Assembly (NCBI GenBank): GCA_016790695.1
Contig: JAEUOS010000059.1
Span: 1 to 37,642 of the forward strand
Direction: 5' to 3'
From: Burkholderiales bacterium
GTDB lineage: Bacteria > Pseudomonadota > Gammaproteobacteria > Burkholderiales > JAEUOS01
Length of the DNA stretch: 37,642 nucleotides
Shown here: one piece after another, positions 31,727 through 37,642 of the stretch
Layout: each line of letters begins with the position of its first letter
Position numbering within the stretch: position 1 is the first letter of the stretch
Notes under the pieces: model-generated
What the model was told of the DNA's origin: nothing
Seen by the model: only the letters and a program-made list of their open reading frames with translations
Databases searched by the model: none
Made by a program: the position numbers and the translations under genes

Positions 31727-32974
31727 GTGAACGAGCACGACGACAACAACGACGACGACGACGAGGAAGACGGCGGCCCGCTGGCCGGCGTGCGGGTGAT
31801 CGACTTCTCCAACATGCTGATGGCGCCCTACGCGACGCAGATCCTGGGCGACATGGGCGCGGCGGTGATCAAGGTCGAGTCGCCGCAGGGCGACCCGATC
31901 CGCGGCATCGGCCCGATGCGCCATCCGGGCATGGGCGCGATCTTCCTCAACACCAACCGCAGCAAGCGCAGCATCGTGCTGGACCTGAAGCAGGGCGCCG
32001 GGCGCGCCGCCGCGCTCGACCTGCTGCGCGGCGCCGACGTGCTGGTCACGAACCTGCGGCCGCAGACGATGCGCGGCCTCGGCCTCGACTACGAGGCGGT
32101 CGCGGCGATCAACCCGCGCATCGTCTACGCGGGCCTGTTCGGCTTCGGCCAGGACGGGCCGTACGCGGCGCGGCCGGCCTTCGACGACCTGATCCAGGGC
32201 GGCATCGGCGTGCCCTGGCTCGCGCACCTCGCCGACGGCGGCGCGCCGCGCTACGCGCCCACCGCGATCGTCGACCGCGGTGTCGCGCTGTGGGCGGTCG
32301 GCCAGATCAACGCCGCGCTGGTGCACCAGCTGCGCACCGGGCGCGGGCAGAAGATCGACATCCCGATGTTCGAGATGATGGCGAGCTTCGTCCTCGGCGA
32401 CCACCTCAACGGCCACGCGTTCGAGCCGCCGGTGGCGCCGCCCGGCTATCCGCGCATGCTCAACCCCGACCGCCGCCCCTACGAGACCCGCGACGGCTTC
32501 GTCTGCGCGATGATCTACACGGACCGCCACTGGCGCGCGTTCTTCCGCGCGCTCGGCCGCGAGGCCGAGTTCGACGCCGACCCGCGCTACCGCGACATGA
32601 CCTCGCGCACGCGCCACATCGCCGCGCTCTACGCCGAGCTCGCGGCGCTGCTGCGCACCCGCACCACCGCCGAGTGGATGGCGCTGTTCATCGCCGCCGA
32701 CGTGCCGGCGATGCCGCTGCACACCATGGAGTCGCTGATCGCCGATCCGCACCTCGCGGCGACCGGCTTCTTCGCGATCGTCGAGCACCCGACCGAGGGC
32801 GCGCTGCGCCAGATGGCCTACCCGTCGGCGTGGTCGGACACCCAGCCGCAGCCGCGCGGCGCGGTGCCGCGCCTGGGCGAGCACAGCGCGCAGGTGCTGC
32901 GCGAGATCGGCTACGATGACGATCGCATTGCCGCGCTGGCTGCCGCCGGCGCGACGCGCATCGAACCCTGTTGA
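31727..32974 (+). CDS. CaiB/BaiF family (type III) CoA-transferase with acidic N-terminal tract
   Basis: A 415-residue CoA-transferase that would move CoA from a donor such as succinyl-CoA to a carboxylate. Visible motifs are GVRVIDFSNMLMAPYATQILGDMGA, VIKVESPQGDPIRG, LNTNRSKRSI, and the catalytic Asp, D153, in ARPAFDDLIQGG. The start is GTG 31727, since the only nearby ATG (31714) is in another frame and later starts would cut the first beta strand. The first 16 residues are a run of Asp, Glu and Asn encoded by a GAC/GAN triplet repeat, absent from usual family members. It begins the CoA-transferase, MaoC, CitE-like trio. Confidence 0.9.
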   Translation: MNEHDDNNDDDDEEDGGPLAGVRVIDFSNMLMAPYATQILGDMGAAVIKVESPQGDPIRGIGPMRHPGMGAIFLNTNRSKRSIVLDLKQGAGRAAALDLLRGADVLVTNLRPQTMRGLGLDYEAVAAINPRIVYAGLFGFGQDGPYAARPAFDDLIQGGIGVPWLAHLADGGAPRYAPTAIVDRGVALWAVGQINAALVHQLRTGRGQKIDIPMFEMMASFVLGDHLNGHAFEPPVAPPGYPRMLNPDRRPYETRDGFVCAMIYTDRHWRAFFRALGREAEFDADPRYRDMTSRTRHIAALYAELAALLRTRTTAEWMALFIAADVPAMPLHTMESLIADPHLAATGFFAIVEHPTEGALRQMAYPSAWSDTQPQPRGAVPRLGEHSAQVLREIGYDDDRIAALAAAGATRIEPC

Positions 32975-32999
32975 CGCAACCACACGAGGAGATCCCGCC

Positions 33000-33452
33000 A
33001 TGGCAGGCCTGTACTACGAGGAGTTCAAGATCGGCATGGAGTTCAAGCATCCGCTGACCCGCACGGTCACCGAGATGGACAACATCCTGTACTGCGCGAT
33101 GACCCACAACCCGCAGCCGCTGCACCTGGACGAGGAGTTCTCGAAGAAGACCGAGTACGGCCAGCGCATCGTCAACAGCCTGTTCACCCTGGGGCTGGTG
33201 ATCGGGGTGACGGTCGCCGACACCACGCTCGGCACCACGCTCGGCAACCTCGGCATGACCGACATCCGCTTCGCCAAGCCGGTGTTCCACGGCGACACCA
33301 TCCGCGCGGTCACCCGCATCAAGGACATGCGCGAGAGCAAGTCGCGGCCCAACGCCGGCCTCGTGGTGTTCGAGCACTTCGGCTACAACCAGCGCAACGA
33401 GGAGATCGCCTACGTGGTGCGCACCGGCATGATGATGAAGCGGCCGTCATGA
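33000..33452 (+). CDS. MaoC-like hot-dog dehydratase/hydratase
   Basis: A 150-residue single hot-dog domain related to (R)-hydratases, mesaconyl-CoA hydratases and itaconyl-CoA hydratase. The active-site segment is MTHNPQPLHLDEEF (34-47). H42 is present, but the Asp two residues before NP in the standard GDxNPxH motif is Thr35 here. The family variant without that Asp occurs, in my recollection, in branched-dicarboxyl-CoA hydratases, which suits the neighbours. GAGGAG lies eight bases ahead of the ATG. It overlaps the CitE-like lyase by ATGA, so hydration followed by C-C cleavage is the likely sequence of steps. Confidence 0.88.
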   Translation: MAGLYYEEFKIGMEFKHPLTRTVTEMDNILYCAMTHNPQPLHLDEEFSKKTEYGQRIVNSLFTLGLVIGVTVADTTLGTTLGNLGMTDIRFAKPVFHGDTIRAVTRIKDMRESKSRPNAGLVVFEHFGYNQRNEEIAYVVRTGMMMKRPS

Positions 33453-34342
33453 TCCTGCGCTCCTGGCTGTTCGTTCCCGGCGACTCCGAGCGCAAGCAGG
33501 AGAAGAGCCGCGACAATCCCGCCGACGCGCTGATCCTCGACCTCGAGGACTCGGTCTCGAAGGACCGGCAGCAGATCGCGCGCGAGATGACCTGCGCCTA
33601 CCTCAAGGGGCGCCCCGACCGCGCGCGCCAGAAGCTCTACGTGCGCATCAACCCGCTCGACACCCCGCTGTCCCTGCCGGACCTGGCCGCGGTGATGCCC
33701 GGCGCGCCCGACGGCATCTGCCTGCCCAAGGTCTATTCGGCCAGGGACGTCAACACCCTGGCCAACTACCTCTCGGCGCTCGAGGCGCGCGAGGGGCTGC
33801 CGCTCGGGTCGACGCGGATCCTGTGCGTCGCCACCGAGACCGCGGCGTCGCTGCTGACCTTCCACACCTATCTCGACGGGGTCTCCGATCGCCTCGCCGC
33901 GATGACCTGGGGCGGCGAGGACCTCGCGGCGGCGCTCGGCGCGTCCGACAACCGCAACCCGGCCACCGGCGGCTACGACGACCCCTACCTGATGGCCAAG
34001 TCGCTGTGCCTCGCGGCCGCGCGCGCGATCGGCGCGCAGCCGGTCGGCGTCGTCTACGTCGACTACAAGGACCGCGCGGGCCTGGCGGCGGACTGCCTGC
34101 GCGACCGCCGCGCCGGCTTCGTCGGCAAGATCGCGATCCATCCCGACCAGGCCGCGGTGATCAACGAGGCCTTCACGCCCTCGGCCGAGGAGGTCGCGCA
34201 CGCGCGGCGGGTGGTCGACCTCTTCGAGCAGAACCCGGGCCTGGGCACCGTCGGCCTGGACGGCAAGATGCTCGACATGCCGCACCTGAAGCAGGCGCGC
34301 AACGTGCTCGCGCTGGCGGCAAGCATCCAGGCGCGGCAGTGA
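33449..34342 (+). CDS. CitE-like HpcH/HpaI-type CoA-ester lyase
   Basis: A 297-residue TIM-barrel lyase with the opening RSWLFVPGD, ILDLEDSV (30-36), R66 in YVRINPL, metal ligand E130 in VATETAA, D158 in WGGEDLAAALGA and GKIAIHPDQ near the C-terminus. It resembles malyl-CoA, citramalyl-CoA and HMG-like lyases more than citrate lyase beta subunit, since no CitD/CitF are present. It would cleave a beta-hydroxyacyl-CoA to acetyl-CoA or a similar thioester plus a 2-oxoacid. It is coupled to the MaoC gene by a four-base overlap. Citramalyl-CoA to acetyl-CoA and pyruvate is the best guess. Confidence 0.9.
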   Translation: MILRSWLFVPGDSERKQEKSRDNPADALILDLEDSVSKDRQQIAREMTCAYLKGRPDRARQKLYVRINPLDTPLSLPDLAAVMPGAPDGICLPKVYSARDVNTLANYLSALEAREGLPLGSTRILCVATETAASLLTFHTYLDGVSDRLAAMTWGGEDLAAALGASDNRNPATGGYDDPYLMAKSLCLAAARAIGAQPVGVVYVDYKDRAGLAADCLRDRRAGFVGKIAIHPDQAAVINEAFTPSAEEVAHARRVVDLFEQNPGLGTVGLDGKMLDMPHLKQARNVLALAASIQARQ

Positions 34343-34379
34343 GCGGCGCATTCGCATCCAACCTGAGGAAACCGAAGCA

Positions 34380-35153
34380 ATGAAGAACCCGATGAGTCTC
34401 GAAGGCAACAACGTCATCGTCACCGGCGCCGGCCAGGGCATCGGCGAGGCGGTCGCGCGGCTGGTGGTCGACCTCGGCGGCCGGGCGATCCTGGTCGACC
34501 TGCAGGGCGACAAGGTCGGCGCGGTCGCGGCCTCGCTGGGCGCGGACCGCGCCGAGGCCCACGTCGGCTCGGTCGCCGACCCGAGCTTCGTGCAGGACAT
34601 GGTCGGCAAGGTCGTCGCCAGGCACGGCGCGGTGCACGGCCTGGTCAACAACGCCGGCATCGTGCGCGCCGCGATGATCCACAAGATGTCGGCCGCCACC
34701 TGGCAGCAGGTGATCGACGTCAACCTGTCCGGGGTGTTCTACTGCCTGCAGGCGGTCGGGCGCCACATGCTCGAGCGCGCCGATGCCGGCGACAAGAGCC
34801 CGGCGACCATCGTCAACATCTCCTCCGATGCCGGCCGCCGCGGCACCATCGGCCAGATCAACTACGGCGCGGCCAAGTCGGGCGTGATGGGCATCACCAT
34901 GAGCGCGGCGCGCGAGTGGGCGCCCAAGGGCATCCGCGTGAACTCGATCTGCTTCGGCGTGGTCGAGACCGAGATGACCGAGACCATACGGTCCGACAAG
35001 TTCCGCGACCGCGTGCTCGCGCAGGTGCCGATGGGGCGCTTCTCCAATCCCGAGGAGGTGTCGCAGCCGGTGTGCTTCCTGCTCTCGCCCGCGGCGAGCT
35101 ACATCACCGGCCAGCACCTGTCGGTCAACGGCGGCTACACCATCGGCGTCTAG
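34380..35153 (+). CDS. SDR family oxidoreductase (FabG-like)
   Basis: A 257-residue classical short-chain dehydrogenase: TGAGQGIG at 15-22, NNAG at 90-93, N115, S149, Y162 and K166 (YGAAK), and the C-terminal YITGQHLSVNGGYTIGV. AGGAAA lies about ten bases before the ATG. It follows the CitE-like lyase by 37 bases and precedes the crotonase by 17. It may oxidise a 3-hydroxyacyl-CoA or a related alcohol of the same pathway. Cofactor choice is hinted at by D40 after the second strand (ILVDLQ), which favours NAD(H). Confidence 0.9.
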   Translation: MKNPMSLEGNNVIVTGAGQGIGEAVARLVVDLGGRAILVDLQGDKVGAVAASLGADRAEAHVGSVADPSFVQDMVGKVVARHGAVHGLVNNAGIVRAAMIHKMSAATWQQVIDVNLSGVFYCLQAVGRHMLERADAGDKSPATIVNISSDAGRRGTIGQINYGAAKSGVMGITMSAAREWAPKGIRVNSICFGVVETEMTETIRSDKFRDRVLAQVPMGRFSNPEEVSQPVCFLLSPAASYITGQHLSVNGGYTIGV

Positions 35154-35170
35154 CGCGCGGGAGCCCGGCG

Positions 35171-35965
35171 ATGGAGTTCAACCGCATCCTGCTCGACATC
35201 GACGCGTCGGTCGCGACGCTGCGCCTGAACCACCCCGAGGTGCTCAACGCCATCTCGCCGGAGCTCCTGGCCGGCTTCGGCGAGGCGCTCGACGCCGTCG
35301 AGGCGCCGGAGAACGGCGTGCGCTGCCTGGTGCTGACCGGCGTCGGCCGGGCGTTCTGCGCCGGCGCCAACCTGCAGAGCCGGCGCGAAGGCGACGGCGC
35401 CAAGGCGCCGCCGGCCGGCGCCACGCTGGAGACGCAGTACCACCCGCTGCTGCGCCGCCTGCGCGGCCTGCACTGCCCGATCATCACCGCCGTCAACGGC
35501 ATCGCGGCCGGCGCCGGCATGAGCTTCGCGCTGATGGGCGACATGGTGCTGGCGGCGCAGTCGGCGTATTTCCTGCAGGCCTTCCGGCGCATCGGCCTGG
35601 TGCCCGACTGCGGCTCGACCTGGCTCCTGCCGCGGCGCATCGGCACCGCGCGCGCGATCGAGCTCTCGCTCCTGGGCGAGAAGCTGCCCGCGGCGACCGC
35701 CCTCGAATGGGGCCTCGTCAACCGCGTCGTCGACGACGCGGCGCTCGGGGACGCGGCGGCCGGCCTCGCGCGCAACCTCGCCGACGGGCCGACGGTGGCG
35801 CTCTCGATGATCCGCGAGCTCTACTGGCAGAGCCCGGAGAACTCCTTCGAGGACCAGCTCGCCCTCGAGTGCCGGAGCCAGCGCGTGGCCGGGCGCACGG
35901 CGGACTTCAAGGAGGGCGTGCAGGCGTTCCTCGAGAAGCGGCCGGCGCGGTTCCGCGGCGCCTGA
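35171..35965 (+). CDS. enoyl-CoA hydratase/isomerase family protein (PaaG-like)
   Basis: A 264-residue crotonase with oxyanion segments FCAGANL and GIAAGAGMSFALMGD. At the catalytic site it carries LVPDCGSTWLLPR, with Asp in the place used by PaaG-type isomerases (PDSGGT) and no Glu of classic hydratases. Isomerisation of an unsaturated CoA ester is therefore more likely than hydration. ATG 35171 has GGGAG upstream. As last gene of the plus-strand CoA cluster, it probably acts with the acyl-CoA dehydrogenase and SDR. It converges on the TRAP permease gene. Confidence 0.9.
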   Translation: MEFNRILLDIDASVATLRLNHPEVLNAISPELLAGFGEALDAVEAPENGVRCLVLTGVGRAFCAGANLQSRREGDGAKAPPAGATLETQYHPLLRRLRGLHCPIITAVNGIAAGAGMSFALMGDMVLAAQSAYFLQAFRRIGLVPDCGSTWLLPRRIGTARAIELSLLGEKLPAATALEWGLVNRVVDDAALGDAAAGLARNLADGPTVALSMIRELYWQSPENSFEDQLALECRSQRVAGRTADFKEGVQAFLEKRPARFRGA

Positions 35966-35969
35966 GCGC

Positions 35970-35986
35970 GGCGCGCGCGGCGCGCC
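35970..35986. terminator. GC hairpin between convergent crotonase and TRAP genes
   Basis: GGCGCG and CGCGCC form a 6-bp all-GC stem with a 5-base loop in the 25-base gap between the two stops. No T-tract follows on either strand, so terminator function is only suggested. Confidence 0.3.
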
Positions 35987-35990
35987 GGCG

Positions 35991-37295
35991 TCAGCGCACC
36001 CGCAGGTCGACCACGAAGGTCACCAGCTGCGGGTAGGCGGTGAGCAGCGCGACCGTGAGCACGTCGGCCAGCAGGAACGGCCAGATGCCGCGGAACACGT
36101 CGCCGAGCGGGATGTCGGGGCGCACGCCGTTGACCACGAAGGCCGACAGGCCCACCGGCGGGGTGAGGAGCCCGATGCCGCACAGCTTGACGACGATGAT
36201 GCCGAACCAGATCGGGTCGTAGCCGAGGCCCTCGACGATCGGGTAGACGATCGGCAGCGTGAGCAGCATCATGCCGATGGCGTCCATGAAGCAGCCCAGC
36301 ACCAGGTAGATCGCGTAGATCGCGAGCAGGATCGCGAGCGGCGGCAGCTTGAGGTCGCCGATCCAGCCCGAGAACGTCGCCGGCAGGTTGGCGTAGCCGA
36401 GGAAGCGCACGAAGATCAGCACGCCCCAGATGATGGTGAAGATCATCACCGTGAGCTTGGCCGACTCGAGCAGCGCGCCGCGGAACTGGCCCCAGGTCAT
36501 GCGGTGACGCCACGCGAACACCAGGGTCGAGAACGCGCCCAGGGCGCCGGCCTCGGTGGGCGTGGCCCAGCCGAACAGCATCGAGGTGAAGATGAGCAGG
36601 ATGACGATCCAGATCGGCGCGGTCGGCGGCAGCGACTCGAAGCGCTGCTGCCAGGTGTAGCCGGTGATCGGCCGGCCGAGCGACGGGTCGAGCTTGCAGC
36701 GCAGGACCACGATCGCGCAATAGACCAGCGCCGAGATGATGCCCGGCACGAAGCCGGCGATCAGCAGGTCGCCGATCGACTGCTCGACGATGATGCCGTA
36801 GATCACAAGCAGCGCCGAGGGCGGGATCAGCGAGTCCAGCGTCGAGCCGGCGGCCACCACGCCGGCGGCGAGCCGGCGGTTGTAGCCCGCGCGCAGCATC
36901 TCCGGGATCGCGACGCGCGCGAACACCGCGGCCGCCGCGGTGGAGGCGCCGGAGACCGCCGAGAACGCCGCCACCGCGAAGATCGTGCCCACCGCGAGCC
37001 CGCCCGGCAGCCACCCGAACCAGCGCTTGGCCGCCTCGAAGCTGGTGCGCGTCATCCCCGCGTAGTAGGCGAGGTAGCCGATCAGGATGAACATCGGCAG
37101 CACCGAGAGCTCGTAGCTGGTGCTCTTGGCGAACGGAATCGTGCCGGCCGCGACCAGCGCGGCGTACGGGTTGCCCATCAGGACGACGAGCCCGACGATG
37201 CCGACGAACGCCGCCGCGTAGGCGATGCGCACGCCGAGCACCGCGAGCAGCAGCAGGCCGAGCGCCCCGGCGATGCCGATCGCGAGCGGCGTCAT
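35991..37295 (-). CDS. dctM: TRAP transporter large permease (DctM family)
   Basis: A 434-residue, highly hydrophobic inner-membrane protein with about twelve predicted helices. DctM landmarks are FSAVSGASTAAAAVFARVAIPEMLRAGYN, AAGSTLDSLIPPSALLVIYG, GWATPTEAGALGAF and GLLTPPVGLSAFVVNGV. It forms the sodium-driven channel of a TRAP importer for carboxylates. The start overlaps the stop of the small subunit gene by ATGA (37295-37292), as is usual for dctQM pairs. No DctP binding protein is visible. It may lie beyond the right edge. Its position at the end of the CoA cluster suggests dicarboxylate uptake for that pathway. Confidence 0.95.
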   Translation of the reverse strand: MTPLAIGIAGALGLLLLAVLGVRIAYAAAFVGIVGLVVLMGNPYAALVAAGTIPFAKSTSYELSVLPMFILIGYLAYYAGMTRTSFEAAKRWFGWLPGGLAVGTIFAVAAFSAVSGASTAAAAVFARVAIPEMLRAGYNRRLAAGVVAAGSTLDSLIPPSALLVIYGIIVEQSIGDLLIAGFVPGIISALVYCAIVVLRCKLDPSLGRPITGYTWQQRFESLPPTAPIWIVILLIFTSMLFGWATPTEAGALGAFSTLVFAWRHRMTWGQFRGALLESAKLTVMIFTIIWGVLIFVRFLGYANLPATFSGWIGDLKLPPLAILLAIYAIYLVLGCFMDAIGMMLLTLPIVYPIVEGLGYDPIWFGIIVVKLCGIGLLTPPVGLSAFVVNGVRPDIPLGDVFRGIWPFLLADVLTVALLTAYPQLVTFVVDLRVR

Positions 37296-37642
37296 CGCGG
37301 CGTGCCCCCGGCGGCGCCGGCGTCGGGGGCGGCGAGCCGCATGGCCTCGTCGATCTCGCGCTGCGCGGCCTGCTCCGGGGTTTCCGGCACCGGCACCGCG
37401 AGCGGCGTGCGCGCCGGGTCGGCGAGCATGCGCAGGTAGCCCCACAGCTGCACCGCCAGGCGCGCGAGCAGCACCGCGAGCATCGCCGGCACCACCAGCT
37501 TGACCGGCCACAGCGGCAGCTTGATGTCCATCGACGAGTCGCCCTTCGACCAGGCGTTGTGGAAGTTGTCCCAGGTGCCGACGATCAGGAGCAGCGTCAC
37601 CACGACGGCGACCAGCGTGGCCAGGGTCTCGAACGCCCAGAG
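37292..37642 (-). CDS. dctQ: TRAP transporter small permease (DctQ family), 5' partial
   Basis: The C-terminal 116 or so residues of a DctQ-type subunit. The frame is open to the window edge (first visible residues LWAFETLATLVAV), so the true start lies outside. A GTG at 37603 is internal. Visible helices are VVTLLLIVGTW and LVVPAMLAVLLARLAVQLWGYL, separated by the family motif DNFHNAWSKGDSSMDIKLPLWPVK. A hydrophilic C-tail of about 40 residues follows. It would stabilise DctM and contact the binding protein. It overlaps dctM by four bases. Confidence 0.85.
   Translation of the reverse strand, partial: LWAFETLATLVAVVVTLLLIVGTWDNFHNAWSKGDSSMDIKLPLWPVKLVVPAMLAVLLARLAVQLWGYLRMLADPARTPLAVPVPETPEQAAQREIDEAMRLAAPDAGAAGGTPR

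Noticed and set aside
31714..32919. ATG at 31714 as a start near the CoA-transferase
   Set aside because: It is in another frame whose translation is Arg-rich and motif-free. The CoA-transferase frame needs GTG 31727.
33449..34342. Citrate lyase beta subunit
   Set aside because: No CitD, CitF, CitX or CitC genes are nearby. The MaoC and CoA-transferase context fits a free CoA-ester lyase better.
1..37642. CRISPR arrays, tRNA or rRNA genes, insertion sequences, prophage or defence genes
   Set aside because: No regularly spaced repeats, RNA-gene signatures, transposases or known defence domains could be seen on either strand.

Overview
The window is very GC-rich (about 70% or more by eye), densely packed and free of tRNA, rRNA, CRISPR or insertion-sequence signals that I can recognise. 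Six separate TctC/Bug-type periplasmic binding proteins, together with TRAP and MalEFGK-type uptake genes, CoA-linked catabolic enzymes and frequent ATGA start/stop overlaps, point to a chemoheterotrophic betaproteobacterium, most likely Burkholderiales (Alcaligenaceae/Comamonadaceae-like). That placement is inference from gene content. I call 35 protein genes, two of them cut by the window edges. No gene-free stretch exceeds about 250 bases.

Region 1 (1-9732) is a mosaic of small oxidative units. It holds a lipoprotein PQQ-type sugar dehydrogenase (5' end outside the window) overlapping a di-heme cytochrome c4-like gene, a crotonase on the minus strand, an FMN alpha-hydroxyacid dehydrogenase converging with an Old Yellow Enzyme, and then a plus-strand run of TctC, Baeyer-Villiger monooxygenase, TctC and ACMSD-like amidohydrolase.

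Region 2 (9784-20286) is the most distinctive part. A near-consensus promoter carries a perfect 16-bp palindrome of LacI-family type just downstream of its -10 box. It precedes a HisD-like dehydrogenase, an SDR, a LacI-family regulator, a tandem-domain SnoaL-like protein, a complete sugar-type ABC importer (binding protein, two permeases, ATPase), a bicupin and an HpcH/HpaI aldolase. A REP-like block of nested hairpins lies between the ATPase and the cupin. The set reads as one import-oxidise-cleave pathway for an unidentified hydroxylated substrate.

Region 3 (20317-28143) contains a minus-strand pair (ThDP enzyme and PRK12834-like flavoprotein), a divergent plus-strand set (TctC, alpha/beta hydrolase fused to a SnoaL-like domain, exported FAM173-like methyltransferase) and another minus-strand TctC.

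Region 4 (28252-37642) starts at a second good promoter with overlapping inverted repeats and a leader hairpin. Two recently duplicated TctC genes follow, then acyl-CoA dehydrogenase, family III CoA-transferase, MaoC-like hydratase, CitE-like lyase, SDR and crotonase, converging on a TRAP permease pair at the right edge. The order CoA-transferase/MaoC/CitE-like lyase matches the logic of itaconate-mesaconate-citramalate breakdown: activate a dicarboxylate to its CoA ester, hydrate it, cleave it. The actual substrate cannot be read from sequence.
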